Translations under genes and position numbers: made by a program
Assembly: GCF_003046545.1 (NCBI RefSeq)
Contig: NZ_QAAA01000004.1
Span: forward strand, 124,001 to 188,000
DNA length: 64,000 nt
Origin: Rhodovulum imhoffii
GTDB taxonomy: Bacteria > Pseudomonadota > Alphaproteobacteria > Rhodobacterales > Rhodobacteraceae
Direction: 5' to 3'
Notes under the pieces: generated by a model
The model's input: the letters and a program-made list of their open reading frames with translations, nothing else
Told to the model about the DNA's origin: nothing
The model's database searches: none
Part shown: piece after piece, positions 24,357 through 34,114 of the stretch
Layout of the letters: every line of letters begins with the position of its first letter
Position numbering within the stretch: the stretch's first letter is position 1

Positions 24357-27300
24357 TTGCGATTTTCCCGGCTCAGGCTTAACGGCTTCAAAAGCTTCGT
24401 CGACCCCACCGACCTGGTGATCGCCGAAGGGTTGACAGGCGTTGTCGGGCCGAACGGGTGCGGCAAGTCCAACCTGCTGGAGGCCCTGCGCTGGGTCATG
24501 GGGGAAAACCGCCCCACCGCGATGCGCGGCGGGGGGATGGAAGATGTGATTTTTGCGGGCACCTCCAGTCGCGCCGCGCGCAACTTCGCCGAAGTGTCCC
24601 TGCAGATCGACAATGCCGAGCGTCTGGCCCCCGCCGGGTTCAACGAGGCGGATTTGCTGGATGTCGTGCGCCGCATCACCCGCGACGCGGGCTCCGCCTA
24701 CAAGGTCAACGGCAAGGATGTGCGTGCCCGCGATGTGCAGATGCTGTTCGCGGATGCCTCGACCGGGGCACATTCCCCCGCATTGGTGCGGCAGGGCCAG
24801 ATCAGCGAACTGATCAATGCCAAGCCTTCCGCCCGCCGCAGAATCCTGGAAGAGGCCGCCGGAATTTCCGGCCTTTATCAGCGCCGGCACGAGGCGGAGC
24901 TGAAACTCAAATCCGCCGAGACCAACCTGACCCGTGTCGATGACGTGATCGAACAACTGGCGGCGCAATTGTCTCAACTGGCCCGGCAGGCAAAACAGGC
25001 CGCCCGATACAGGGAAATCGGGCGGCTGCTGCGCCTGTCCGAGGGGATGCTGCTTTATCGTCGCTGGAAAGAGGCCGATGCCGCCCGCGCCGGGACAGAG
25101 AGTGCCCTGCGTGAGGCCCTCACCGCCGCGGCCCGCGCCGAGACGGCCGCACGTCAGGCCGGGGCGGCCCGCGATGCACGGCACGAAACACTCCCCCCCC
25201 TGCGGGAGGAAGAAGCCATCGCCGGGGCCATCGTGCAAAGGTTGCAGGTCCAGCGGGACACCCTGAAAGACCGGGAGGAACGCGCCCGCCAGTCGGTTCA
25301 GACCCTGACCGCCCGCATCGCCCAGCTGACTGCGGATATGGAGCGTGAAACGGGCCTGAACCGCGATGCGGGCAACAGCATCGCGCAGTTGGAGTGGGAA
25401 CAGGATCAGCTTGCCCGGGCAGAGGAGGGCCATGAAGAGGCACTGGCCGCCGCCGCCGCCGCTGCCGATGAGGCGCAGGAGGTATTGCAGGATCGGGAAG
25501 CGGCGCTTTCCGATCTGACCGAGGAAGTCGCGCGCCTGTCCGCGCGGCACCAGTCCGCCCAGCGTCTGCGTGATGATGCCGCCAAAACCGCGAGCCACAA
25601 TGAGGCCGAAGCCGCCCGTGCCGACGCGGCCGCGCAAGCCGCCCGGCAGGTTTTGTCCACCGCGGCCGGGGCTGCGGAAGGGGCAGGGGAAGCGCAGGCG
25701 GTCGCCCAGGCCCGTGCCGAAGGGGCCGAGGCCGCCCTGAGCGCCGCCGATGAAGCGCGCGAGGCCGCGCAGGCCGCCGAGTCCGACGCCCGAGCCGCCC
25801 GTTCCGAGGCCGAGGGCGCGGCGAATGCCCTGCGGGCCGAGGTGACGGCCCTGGCCCGTCTGGTCGCGCGCGAGGTGACGGGCGAAGGGCAGGTGATGGA
25901 CCGTCTTCGCGTTGCGCCGGGTTATGAAAAGGCGCTGGGCGCGGCCCTGGCCGATGATCTTCGCGCGCCTGAAATTTCCGGTGCGGGCGGGACCGGCTGG
26001 GCGGTGCTGCCGGGCTATGATGTGCCGCAAGCCTTGCCCGCGGGGGTAGAGCCGCTTTCCGCCCATGTCGAGGGGCCCGATGTCCTTGCCCGTCGTATCG
26101 GCCAGATCGGGGTCGTCTCCACGCAAGAGGGTGTGCGTCTGCAACCGGGCTTGCAGCCGGGGCAGCGGCTGGTTTCAATGGCAGGGGACCTTTGGCGCTG
26201 GGATGGCTACCGCGCCGCCGCCGAGGATGCACCCAGTGCCGCCGCCCTGCGGCTGGAGCAGATCAACCGGCTGGAGGCACTGCGCGCCGATCTGGATATG
26301 GCCGAGGCGCGTGCCGAAGAGGCTATCGGGGCGCATGAAGATCTCAGGCTTCGCCTTGCCGATGCGGGGGAGGCCGACCGCATTGCGCGGGAGGCACGCC
26401 GTGCCGCCGATCGTGATCTTGCCGAGGCGGGTCGGGCGCTGACCCGTGCCGAAAGCGACCGGGCGATTGCCGAAAGCAAGCTGGAATCGCTTCGCCTTGC
26501 CGCCGCCCGCCACAGGGATGAGGCGCTTGCCGCGCGCAAGAACCTGAGCGAGGCCGAAACCGCCCTGACGGACCTGCCTGACCTTGGGGCGGCACGTGCC
26601 GGGGTGGAGGATGTGCGGACCACCGTGGAGGCCGCGCGGATGACGATGATGGCCCGCCGTGCCGCCCATGAAGAACTGCGGCGCGAAGGGGAAGCGCGGC
26701 TTAAACGGCGCCAGCAGGTTACCCAGGAACTCAGCGGCTGGCGGCACCGGCTGAACAGTGCGGAAACCCGCGTCGCCGAACTGGCCGAACGGCGGGCCGC
26801 CGCGCAGGGCGATCTGGAGGAGGCAGAGGCCCTGCCCGAGGCGCTCGCCGTCGAGCATGAAGAGCTGGACACTGCGCTGGAAGAGGCCGGGGCGCGCCGG
26901 AGTGCGGCCTCCGAGGCCCTTGGCAGGGCCGAAACGGACCTGCGCGAGGCCGAGATTGCCGCCCGCGATGCCGAACGCGCCGCCGGTGAGGCCCGCGAGG
27001 CCCGCGCCCGTGCCGAGGCCCGTGCCGAAGCCGCCCGCGAGACCGTTCACCATGCCGCCGAACGCATTGCCGATGAGATGGAAACAACCCCCGAAGCGTT
27101 GTTGGAACGCCTTGACGCCGACCCGGAGCAGATGCCCGATGCAGAGGCCCTGGAACAGGATGTTTCCCGGCTCAAGCGGCAGCGCGATGCGTTGGGGGCG
27201 GTCAATCTGCGCGCCGAGGAAGACGCCCGCGAGGTGCAGCAGGAGCACGATGCCCTCAGCGCCGAGAAGCACGACCTGGAGCAGGCCATTGCCGCGCTGC

Positions 27301-27812
27301 GCAGCGGTATCGCCAGTCTCAACCGCGAAGGGCGCGAACGCCTGCTGACCGCTTTCGAACAGGTCAATACCAACTTTGCGCTGCTGTTTTCCCATCTGTT
27401 CGGCGGCGGCGAGGCAAAACTGGTTCTGGTGGAATCCGATGATCCCCTGGATGCCGGGCTGGAGATCATGTGTCAGCCGCCGGGCAAGAAACTTGCCACG
27501 CTGTCGCTTCTGTCCGGGGGGGAACAAACCCTGACCGCGCTGGCGCTGATCTTTGCGGTGTTTTTGGCCAACCCCGCCCCGATCTGCGTGCTGGACGAGG
27601 TGGATGCGCCGCTGGACGATGCCAACGTGACCCGGTTTTGCGACATGCTGGATGAAATGACCCGCCGTGCGAATACGCGCTTCCTGATCATTACCCACCA
27701 TGCGGTGACGATGGCACGGATGGACCGCCTGTTTGGTGTGACGATGGCCGAGAAGGGTGTCAGCCAGCTTGTCAGCGTGGATCTGCGCAAGGCGGAAAGC
27801 CTGGTCGCCTAG
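24357..27812 (+). CDS. smc: chromosome segregation protein SMC
   Basis: The 1151-residue SMC ATPase has Walker A GPNGCGKS (31-38), a long coiled coil rich in Ala/Glu/Arg, a hinge at about 500-640, a returning coiled coil and a C-terminal head. That head carries the signature LSGGEQTLTAL (about 1052-1062) and Walker B CVLDEVDAP (D1080-E1081). It compacts and segregates the chromosome with ScpA/ScpB, not present here. The start is a TTG: it precedes RFSRLRLNGFKSF, the canonical SMC N-terminus, AGGAA lies about 14 bases upstream, and no ATG precedes Walker A. Confidence 0.95.
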   Translation: MRFSRLRLNGFKSFVDPTDLVIAEGLTGVVGPNGCGKSNLLEALRWVMGENRPTAMRGGGMEDVIFAGTSSRAARNFAEVSLQIDNAERLAPAGFNEADLLDVVRRITRDAGSAYKVNGKDVRARDVQMLFADASTGAHSPALVRQGQISELINAKPSARRRILEEAAGISGLYQRRHEAELKLKSAETNLTRVDDVIEQLAAQLSQLARQAKQAARYREIGRLLRLSEGMLLYRRWKEADAARAGTESALREALTAAARAETAARQAGAARDARHETLPPLREEEAIAGAIVQRLQVQRDTLKDREERARQSVQTLTARIAQLTADMERETGLNRDAGNSIAQLEWEQDQLARAEEGHEEALAAAAAAADEAQEVLQDREAALSDLTEEVARLSARHQSAQRLRDDAAKTASHNEAEAARADAAAQAARQVLSTAAGAAEGAGEAQAVAQARAEGAEAALSAADEAREAAQAAESDARAARSEAEGAANALRAEVTALARLVAREVTGEGQVMDRLRVAPGYEKALGAALADDLRAPEISGAGGTGWAVLPGYDVPQALPAGVEPLSAHVEGPDVLARRIGQIGVVSTQEGVRLQPGLQPGQRLVSMAGDLWRWDGYRAAAEDAPSAAALRLEQINRLEALRADLDMAEARAEEAIGAHEDLRLRLADAGEADRIAREARRAADRDLAEAGRALTRAESDRAIAESKLESLRLAAARHRDEALAARKNLSEAETALTDLPDLGAARAGVEDVRTTVEAARMTMMARRAAHEELRREGEARLKRRQQVTQELSGWRHRLNSAETRVAELAERRAAAQGDLEEAEALPEALAVEHEELDTALEEAGARRSAASEALGRAETDLREAEIAARDAERAAGEAREARARAEARAEAARETVHHAAERIADEMETTPEALLERLDADPEQMPDAEALEQDVSRLKRQRDALGAVNLRAEEDAREVQQEHDALSAEKHDLEQAIAALRSGIASLNREGRERLLTAFEQVNTNFALLFSHLFGGGEAKLVLVESDDPLDAGLEIMCQPPGKKLATLSLLSGGEQTLTALALIFAVFLANPAPICVLDEVDAPLDDANVTRFCDMLDEMTRRANTRFLIITHHAVTMARMDRLFGVTMAEKGVSQLVSVDLRKAESLVA

Positions 27813-27905
27813 GCTTGACTTTGCCGGGGCGCCGTGCGGTCTTGGCGGGCAGGGCGGCGGCATTTCTCCTGCCGATGTTGGTCTTTCCCTGAAAGGATAC
27901 AGTGA

Positions 27906-28379
27906 ATGCGTTCATTTTTTCGCCTTTGTGCGCCGGTTTTCCTTGGCCTGATGGCCGCGCCCGCCGCCGCGGAGAACGTGATGGCGGCAAACCCGCAGCA
28001 GGTTCTGGAGGCGGTTCAGGCTTATGGTTTTTCCGCCACGCTTGGGACGGATTCCCATGATGACCCGGAAATTTCCGGCCGCGTTTCGAAGACCAACTTC
28101 CACATCGTGTTCCATGGATGCGATGGCCATGAAAACTGTAGCGTGCTTTTGTTCCTTGCGGCTTATGACAAGGAAGATCCAATGACCGCACAGCAGATCA
28201 ATATCTGGAACATGCAAAAGCTGTTCGGCCGCGCGGTGCTGGATGACGAAGGCGATCCGCGGCTGGAGATGCCGGTGAACCTCGATTACGACGGTGTCGG
28301 CGCGAAGAATTTCGAGGATACGCTGGATTGGTGGCGCATAGCGGTTGAGGAATTCGAGGATTTTATCGACTGGGATTAA
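27906..28379 (+). CDS. exported YbjN-domain protein
   Basis: The 157-residue protein has a signal peptide (MRSFFRLCAPVFLGLMAAPAAA, cleaved before ENVMAAN). A YbjN-like domain follows: NPQQVLEAVQAYGFSATLG, then CDGHENCSVLLF with two cysteines, and a C-terminal acidic tail ending in WD. YbjN folds resemble type III secretion chaperones; in alphaproteobacteria the exported forms have no known role. AAAGGA lies about 12 bases before the ATG. Its TAA overlaps the stop of the convergent transglycosylase in TTAA. Confidence 0.75.
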   Translation: MRSFFRLCAPVFLGLMAAPAAAENVMAANPQQVLEAVQAYGFSATLGTDSHDDPEISGRVSKTNFHIVFHGCDGHENCSVLLFLAAYDKEDPMTAQQINIWNMQKLFGRAVLDDEGDPRLEMPVNLDYDGVGAKNFEDTLDWWRIAVEEFEDFIDWD

Positions 28380-29542
28380 AGCCGGTTCAGCAGGGTGCGG
28401 GTGGGCCAGGCGTCGGCGGGCAGGCCGAGGCGCTGTTGTTCCTTCTGTACGGCGGCGCGGGTTTTCGCCCCCAGAATGCCGTCCACCCCCCCGACATCGT
28501 GCCCGCGCCGGGTCAGTTTCTGTTGCAGGGCCTTCATTTCGGTGCCGTTCAGGCCCGGGTCAGGGGTGCCGGCGTTGTAGATGGGGGCGCCTTCCAGCCG
28601 GGTGGCGAAATAGGCTGCCGTGGTGACGTAGACGAAGCTTTTGTTCCATTCGAACAACACACTGAAATTCGGGTAGGCGAGAAAGGCCGGCCCCTTGCGC
28701 CCCATCGGCAGAAGCACCGAGGCGCGCAGATTCCCCGACCCCAGCGTTCCGGTGCGCGGACGGATGCCGAGGCGCTCCCACGCGGTGACGGTTTTGCTGT
28801 GGTCCAGCCCGGTTTGCGACCAGTCCAGCTCGCCGGGCAGCGTGATTTCCTGTAGCCAGGGGGCCCCCGCGCGCCAGCCGAGACTGCGCAGCATTTTCGC
28901 CCCGGACATCAGCGCATCGGGTGCGGAGGTTTTCAGCCGGACGTGCCCATCGCCGTCGCCATCGACACCGTTTTCGAGGATGTCGCGAGGCAGCATCTGC
29001 ACCATGCCGATTTCTCCGGCCCATGCGCCGGTGGTGCGGGTTGGGTCGAAATCGCCGTTTTCGTACAGCTCCAGCGCGGCCAGAACCTGCGGGCGGAACA
29101 GCTCCGGGCGGCGGCAGTCATGGGCCAGCGTGACCAGCGCGTTGAGCGTGTTGAAATCCCCCTGTACCGCACCGTAATCGGTCTCAAACCCCCAGAACGC
29201 CAGCAGGATTCCGCGCGGCACGCCATAGTCGCGTGCGATGCGGTCGAAGGTGCTGTCCCACGTGGCGGCGTTGCGGCGACCGGCCTCCATGCGGTTGGCG
29301 CTGATCAGGCGTCGTGAGAAATCGATGAAGTCGCGCTGGAAGATGCCCTGTTCCCGGTCCGCACGCAGCACGGCGGGGTCGGGACGGGCCGTGGCGAAGA
29401 AGGCTTCCACAGTTGCGGCGGAATGGCCCCGGCTGCGGGCCTCGGCTTTCAGGTCGTTCAGAAAGGCGGGGAACCCGCCCCCGCAGGGGGAGGCAGCCGT
29501 GGCCGGAAAGGCCAGGCATATAGCAATCAGGATCGGGCGCAT
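28376..29542 (-). CDS. membrane-bound lytic murein transglycosylase B-like with peptidoglycan-binding domain
   Basis: The 388-residue protein has a signal peptide, the GH103 (MltB) domain with catalytic glutamate E120 in WGFETDYGAVQG and IGMVQMLPRDI, and a C-terminal peptidoglycan-binding type 1 domain (GTEMKALQQKLTRRGHDVGGVDG...). It cleaves peptidoglycan glycan strands non-hydrolytically. There is no clear lipobox, so it is probably periplasmic rather than lipid-anchored. It is the second lytic transglycosylase of the window, of a different family from the Slt70-like one at 9853. Confidence 0.92.
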   Translation of the reverse strand: MRPILIAICLAFPATAASPCGGGFPAFLNDLKAEARSRGHSAATVEAFFATARPDPAVLRADREQGIFQRDFIDFSRRLISANRMEAGRRNAATWDSTFDRIARDYGVPRGILLAFWGFETDYGAVQGDFNTLNALVTLAHDCRRPELFRPQVLAALELYENGDFDPTRTTGAWAGEIGMVQMLPRDILENGVDGDGDGHVRLKTSAPDALMSGAKMLRSLGWRAGAPWLQEITLPGELDWSQTGLDHSKTVTAWERLGIRPRTGTLGSGNLRASVLLPMGRKGPAFLAYPNFSVLFEWNKSFVYVTTAAYFATRLEGAPIYNAGTPDPGLNGTEMKALQQKLTRRGHDVGGVDGILGAKTRAAVQKEQQRLGLPADAWPTRTLLNRL

Positions 29543-29586
29543 CGGGGAACCTCCGGCGCGCAGGGTAACACGGTGCGGCAGATCTG

Positions 29587-30576
29587 TCAGGCTGCCAACA
29601 GGTGGTCGCGGGCGTGGGGGATGGTCCAGTCCGTGCAGGGGGGCACAGGTACGATCCGGTTCGGGTTGATCGTCGCGTGGCTGTAGTGATAGTGGCGGGA
29701 AATATGGTCAAAATGCACCGTTTCGGCCACCCCCGGCCATTGATAGAGTTCGCGCGTGTAGGCCCAGAGGTTGGGAAACTCCACCAGACGGGTGCGCGAA
29801 CACTTGAAATGTCCGTGATACACCGCGTCGAAGCGGGCCAGAGTGGTGAAAAGCCGCCAGTCGGCCTCCGTGAGGTGGGTGCCCAGCAGGTAGCGGTTGT
29901 ACGTCAGGCGGGCCTCCAGCCAGTCGAGCGTCTCGAACAGGGCCGTCACGGCGTCGTCATAGGCGGTCTGGGTGGTGGCGAACCCGGCCTTGTAGACGCC
30001 GTTGTTCACATCGGAATAGATCCGGGCGTTGATCCGGTCGATTTCACGTCGCAGAGATGTCGGGGCGTAATCGTCCCGGTTGCCGGTGAGGTCGTCGAAG
30101 GCGGTATTGAACATGCGGATGATCTCGGCGGACTCGTTCGAGGCGATCGTGTTCTGCGCCCTGTCCCACAACACCGGGACGGTCACCCGGCCCGAGGCGT
30201 CCGGCCGCGCGCGGATGTAGATGTCCCGCAGGAAGGACAGGCCGTGCAGGTCGTCTCCGGTGGTGCCGGGAAAGCCGGTGGCGAAGGTCCAGCCCTCGGA
30301 CAGCATGTCCGGGTGGACAACCGAGATGCCGATGTGGGGTGACAGCCCCTTCAGCGCGCGGAAGATCAGTGTGCGGTGCGCCCATGGGCAGGCGTAGCTG
30401 ACATAGAGATGATAGCGTCCGCTTTCGGCGGCAAATCCGCCCGCACCGCTGGGGCCGGGCTCCCCGTTGGGGGTGATCCAGTTGCGAAAGCGTGCGGTGT
30501 CCCGCACAAAGTGCCCGCCGGTAGCGTCGGTATCGTACCAGCCGTCTTGCCATGTGCCTTTGACCAGTTGTCCCAT
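29587..30576 (-). CDS. glutathionyl-hydroquinone reductase (Xi-class GST, YqjG/ECM4-like)
   Basis: The 329-residue protein has the Xi-class active-site motif CPWAHRT with the nucleophilic cysteine (in SYACPWAHRTLIF). It also has WDRAQNTIASNESAEIIRMFN and the GST C-terminal helical domain with FDAVYHGHFKCSRTRL. The family reduces glutathionyl-hydroquinones with GSH. The ATG before GQLVKGTWQDGWYDT is preceded by a purine-rich GGGGGAAAG stretch. It is co-directional with MltB after a 44-base gap; no operon is certain. Confidence 0.9.
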   Translation of the reverse strand: MGQLVKGTWQDGWYDTDATGGHFVRDTARFRNWITPNGEPGPSGAGGFAAESGRYHLYVSYACPWAHRTLIFRALKGLSPHIGISVVHPDMLSEGWTFATGFPGTTGDDLHGLSFLRDIYIRARPDASGRVTVPVLWDRAQNTIASNESAEIIRMFNTAFDDLTGNRDDYAPTSLRREIDRINARIYSDVNNGVYKAGFATTQTAYDDAVTALFETLDWLEARLTYNRYLLGTHLTEADWRLFTTLARFDAVYHGHFKCSRTRLVEFPNLWAYTRELYQWPGVAETVHFDHISRHYHYSHATINPNRIVPVPPCTDWTIPHARDHLLAA

Positions 30577-30642
30577 CTTTCCCCCCGTTTTCCGGGAAGA
30601 TAGGGGGGACCGGCCTGCGGGAAAGGGCGCAGCGTCTGTGCG

Positions 30643-31812
30643 CTATTGCAGGTCCGCGAAGGCTTCCTGCAAACGGCGCAGGGCGTCCTCCACATTTGCC
30701 CGCGGTGTGGCAAGGTTGAACCGCAGCCAATCCTCCCCCCCGGTGCCGAAGCTGGGGCCGTGGTTGGCGGCGATACGGGCGGTTCGTTCCACGCGCCGGG
30801 TGAATTCCGCCCGCTCCATGCCGGTTCCGGAGAAGTCCACCCAGGCAAGGTAGGTCGCCTCCAGCGCCATGGAGCGCAGGCCGGGAATCCCGGAGATGCC
30901 GGCGTCAAAGATCTGCCGGTTGCCCTGGAGGTAGCCCATCAGCGCCTCGACCCATTGTGCGCCCTCGGGCGAATAGGCGGCGGTGGCCATCGCGATGCCG
31001 AAGGAATTGGCCGACATCCCCATTGCCCCCATCCGGGCCGTGAAACGGGCGCGCAGGGCGTCATCGGCGATGATGACGTTGCCGGTGTGGCAGCCGGCGA
31101 TGTTGAAGGTCTTGGTTGTCGCGGTCAGCATCACCAGCCGGTCCGCGATGCCGTCGATCGCCGCCACCGGCAGATGCGTATGGCCGGGATAGACAAGGTC
31201 ATGGTGGATCTCGTCGCTGACCAGAACCAGATCGTGGCGGCGGGCGAAGGCGGCTACGGCCTCCAGCTCCGCGCGGGTCCAGACGCGCCCGCCGGGATTA
31301 TGGGGCGAGCACAGGATCACCATGCGTTCCTTGCCGGTCATCCTGGTGTCATAGGCGGCGAAATCCATTTCGTAGCGGCCGTCACGATTGATCAGCGGGC
31401 ACTCCACCACCGTGCGCCCGGCGGCGCGGATGACACGGGCAAAGGCGTGATATACGGGTGTGAACAGAACCACGCCATCGCCGGGGGCTGTGAAAGCGTC
31501 GACACACAGGGCCGTTCCGTTGACCAGCCCGTGGGTGGTAAAGATCCAGTTTTCCGCCACCTGCCAGCCGTGACGGGTCTGCATCCACCAGCGGATTGCG
31601 TCGTGATAGGCGCGGTTGTCACCGTGGTAGCCGTAGATTCCGTGATCGGCCATCGCCCGGACCGCGTCGCTGACGCAGCGGGGCGGGCGGAAGTCCATGT
31701 CTGCCACCCACATCGGCAGACCATCCCCGGCGGGGACGTTGTAGATCGTCTCCATCATGTCCCATTTCATCGAGTGGGTGCCGCGCCGGTCGATGATTTC
31801 GTCGAAACTCAT
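30643..31812 (-). CDS. MalY/PatB family aminotransferase-like cystathionine beta-lyase
   Basis: The 389-residue fold type I PLP enzyme has the PatB-type N-terminus (RRGTHSMKWD...PMWVADMDF), CSPHNPGGRVWTRAELE, and the PLP lysine in TATTKTFNIAGCHTGN. These features match the C-S lyase branch that splits cystathionine or cysteine conjugates, rather than ordinary aminotransferases. The ATG at 31812 begins MSFDEIIDRRGTHS, normal for the family. A 99-base gap separates it from the divergent def. Confidence 0.9.
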   Translation of the reverse strand: MSFDEIIDRRGTHSMKWDMMETIYNVPAGDGLPMWVADMDFRPPRCVSDAVRAMADHGIYGYHGDNRAYHDAIRWWMQTRHGWQVAENWIFTTHGLVNGTALCVDAFTAPGDGVVLFTPVYHAFARVIRAAGRTVVECPLINRDGRYEMDFAAYDTRMTGKERMVILCSPHNPGGRVWTRAELEAVAAFARRHDLVLVSDEIHHDLVYPGHTHLPVAAIDGIADRLVMLTATTKTFNIAGCHTGNVIIADDALRARFTARMGAMGMSANSFGIAMATAAYSPEGAQWVEALMGYLQGNRQIFDAGISGIPGLRSMALEATYLAWVDFSGTGMERAEFTRRVERTARIAANHGPSFGTGGEDWLRFNLATPRANVEDALRRLQEAFADLQ

Positions 31813-31911
31813 ATCTGCCTCCTGATATTTGGATCAGGCTATCTTCTGGCGCAGGGGACGCAAGGCGTTTGCCGCATTGCAGGGCCGGTGCGATTGGCTT
31901 AAACCCGCCCC

Positions 31912-32433
31912 ATGAGCATTCTACCGATCCTGATCCACCCCGATCCGCGCCTCAAACAGGTGGCTGACGACGTCACGGATGTTGACGCCGGGATGCAGAA
32001 GCTGGCCGAGGATATGCTGGAAACCATGTATGACGCCCCCGGCGTGGGGCTGGCGGCGCCGCAGATCGGGGAGTCACATCGGTTGATCGTGCTGGATTGT
32101 GCCAAGGATGAGGGAGCCCCCCCCAGCCCGCTGACGATGTTCAACCCCAGGGTGGTGTGGGAATCAGAGGACAGGAACGTGCATGAAGAGGGGTGCCTGT
32201 CCATCCCCAACACCTGGGCCGAAATTACCCGCCCGGCGCAGGTTGTCGTGCAGTGGACGGACCCGTCCGGCGATGCGAAAGAGGATCGCTTCTCCGGCCT
32301 CTGGGCCACCTGTGTCCAGCACGAGATCGACCACCTGAACGGCGTCCTGTTCATCGATTATCTCTCGGCGCTCAAGCGTCAGGTCATCACGCGCCGGACG
32401 AAAAAGCTCAAGCGTCAGCTCGCCCGGGTCTGA
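31912..32433 (+). CDS. def: peptide deformylase
   Basis: The 173-residue deformylase has all three motifs: [10 protein letters not shown] (44-53), EGCLS (93-97, metal ligand C95) and QHEIDH (136-141) with metal ligands H137 and H141 and catalytic E138. It removes the formyl group from nascent proteins. It heads the def, def-like, fmt cluster, with the second copy starting 5 bases after its stop. Confidence 0.97.
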   Translation: MSILPILIHPDPRLKQVADDVTDVDAGMQKLAEDMLETMYDAPGVGLAAPQIGESHRLIVLDCAKDEGAPPSPLTMFNPRVVWESEDRNVHEEGCLSIPNTWAEITRPAQVVVQWTDPSGDAKEDRFSGLWATCVQHEIDHLNGVLFIDYLSALKRQVITRRTKKLKRQLARV

Positions 32434-32438
32434 GGCCC

Positions 32439-32933
32439 ATGACGCGCCGTATCCTGTCCTGGCCCGACAAGCGCCTGCGTACCCCCGCCGCCCCGGTCGC
32501 GGCCGTGACGGACGAAATCCGTGTTCACTGGGACGACATGATCGACACGATGGAGGCCATGCCCGGCGTGGGGCTGGCGGCGCCGCAGATCGGGGTGATG
32601 CTGCGTCTGGCGGTTGTCGATGCTTCGGCCGAACGCGGCCGGGCGGTGCGCATGGCCAACCCCGAGATCGTCCACGCGTCGGTCGAACTGCGCGATCATG
32701 ACGAGGCCAGCCCCTGCCTGCCCGGCGTGTCCGCCACCGTTTCCCGCCCGCGTGCGGTGACGGTGCGGTTTCTGAACGTGGCGGGCGAGGTGGAGGAGCG
32801 TGATTTCGTCCATCTCTGGGCGACGTCGGTTCAGCACCAGATCGACCACCTGGACGGCAAGATGTATTTTGATCGTCTGTCGCGGCTCAGGCGCGACAGG
32901 CTGATCCGCAAATCCACGAAATGGGGCCGCTGA
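32439..32933 (+). CDS. degenerate peptide-deformylase-like protein (catalytic Glu replaced)
   Basis: The 164-residue protein has the deformylase fold and keeps [10 protein letters not shown] (43-52), but motif 2 reads EASPCLPG instead of EGCLS and motif 3 reads QHQIDH (132-137), so the catalytic glutamate is Q134. The two histidine ligands H133 and H137 remain and C93 may still be a ligand. It is therefore probably inactive as a deformylase or altered in activity. It lies between def (5-base gap) and fmt (1-base TGATG overlap), so it is made with both. Confidence 0.88.
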   Translation: MTRRILSWPDKRLRTPAAPVAAVTDEIRVHWDDMIDTMEAMPGVGLAAPQIGVMLRLAVVDASAERGRAVRMANPEIVHASVELRDHDEASPCLPGVSATVSRPRAVTVRFLNVAGEVEERDFVHLWATSVQHQIDHLDGKMYFDRLSRLRRDRLIRKSTKWGR

Positions 32934-33829
32934 TGCGTGTGGTTTTCATGGGAACGCCGGAGTTTTCCGTCCCGGTGCTGGAGGCGCTGGTGGGGGCGGG
33001 GCACGATATCGCCGCCGTCTACTGCCAGCCGCCGCGTCCGGCGGGCCGGGGCAAGAAGGATCGCCCCAGCCCGGTGCAGGCCCGCGCCGGATCTTTGGGG
33101 TTGCCGGTACGGCACCCGGTTTCCCTGAAAGCACCGGAGGAACAGGCCGCCTTTGCTGCGCTGGAGGCCGACGTGGCGGTTGTGGTGGCGTATGGTCTGC
33201 TTTTGCCCGGCCCGGTCCTGGAGGCGCCTGTGTTCGGGTGCCTTAACATCCATGCCTCGCTGCTGCCACGCTGGCGGGGGGCGGCGCCGATCCATCGGGC
33301 GATCATGGCCGGGGACGCGGAAACCGGAATTTGCATCATGCAGATGGAGGCCGGGCTGGATACCGGCCCGGTGCTGATGCGCCGCGCCACCCCCATAGGC
33401 ACTGCGGAGACAACGGGTGACCTGCATGACCGCCTGTCCCGGATGGGTGCGGAGATGATCGTGGAGGCGCTGCCCGATCTGCCGCTGCCCGCCACGCCCC
33501 AGCTGGACGCGGGCGTGACCTATGCCGCCAAGGTCGACAAAGCCGAAGCGCGGGTGGACTGGACGTGGCCGGCCGAGACCGTCGCCCGCCACATCAATGG
33601 TCTGTCGCCCTTTCCCGGCGCGTGGTGTGAGATGGGGGGGGAGCGCGTCAAGCTTCTGCGGGCCCGCGCGCTGCCTGGCCATGGGGCGCCGGGGCAGGTA
33701 TTGGCAGGGTTGCGCATCGCTTGCGGGTCCGGTGTGGTTGAGGTGGTGCAGGCCCAGCGTCAGGGCAAGCGCGTCATGCAGGCCGGGGAATTTTTGCGCG
33801 GGTTTTGCCTTCCCGAGAGGGTTGACTAA
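32933..33829 (+). CDS. fmt: methionyl-tRNA formyltransferase
   Basis: The 298-residue enzyme formylates initiator Met-tRNA with 10-formyl-THF. It starts [19 protein letters not shown] and has the catalytic region [24 protein letters not shown] with the conserved Asn and His, then the C-terminal tRNA-binding beta-barrel from about residue 205. The start overlaps the stop of the deformylase-like gene. Length is slightly short of E. coli Fmt (about 315), normal for this clade. Confidence 0.97.
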   Translation: MRVVFMGTPEFSVPVLEALVGAGHDIAAVYCQPPRPAGRGKKDRPSPVQARAGSLGLPVRHPVSLKAPEEQAAFAALEADVAVVVAYGLLLPGPVLEAPVFGCLNIHASLLPRWRGAAPIHRAIMAGDAETGICIMQMEAGLDTGPVLMRRATPIGTAETTGDLHDRLSRMGAEMIVEALPDLPLPATPQLDAGVTYAAKVDKAEARVDWTWPAETVARHINGLSPFPGAWCEMGGERVKLLRARALPGHGAPGQVLAGLRIACGSGVVEVVQAQRQGKRVMQAGEFLRGFCLPERVD

Positions 33830-33870
33830 GCCGCCTTTTCGAATCTGCCCCCCCACGGCATAGTCTTCCC

Positions 33871-34110
33871 ATGGGTATTGTTTTTCTCATTATCGTCGGT
33901 GCCGGGGCGGGGTTCATCGCCACCCGGCTGATGAATGTCGAAGCCGATGTTCTGGCGACCGTTTCCATCGGTGTGCTTGGTGCGCTGATCGGCGGGTTCG
34001 TTTTGCGGCTGCTTCTGGCGCTGACCGGTTTTGCCGCCGGGTTTGTGGGGGCCGTTCTGGGGGCAATGGTGCTGATCTGGCTTTATCAGACCTACCTCCA
34101 GAACCGCTAG
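33871..34110 (+). CDS. GlsB/YeaQ/YmgE family small membrane protein
   Basis: The 79-residue protein has three hydrophobic helices with glycine-rich turns (IIVGAGAGFIATRLMN, GVLGALIGGFVLRLLL, GFVGAVLGAMVLIWLYQ). This is the pattern of the 'transglycosylase-associated' GlsB/YeaQ family, whose function is unknown and which is often stress-linked. It lies 41 bases after fmt and converges on the SulP gene with a 4-base gap. Confidence 0.75.
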   Translation: MGIVFLIIVGAGAGFIATRLMNVEADVLATVSIGVLGALIGGFVLRLLLALTGFAAGFVGAVLGAMVLIWLYQTYLQNR

Positions 34111-34114
34111 GCGG

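Noticed and set aside
25600-27060. Apparent repeat-rich sequence (GCC/GAG-type codon repeats)
   Set aside because: This is the coiled-coil coding sequence of smc, not a DNA repeat array.
25120-27863. Long minus-strand open frames inside smc
   Set aside because: They mirror the repetitive Ala/Glu/Arg coiled coil of SMC. No ribosome site or domain supports them.
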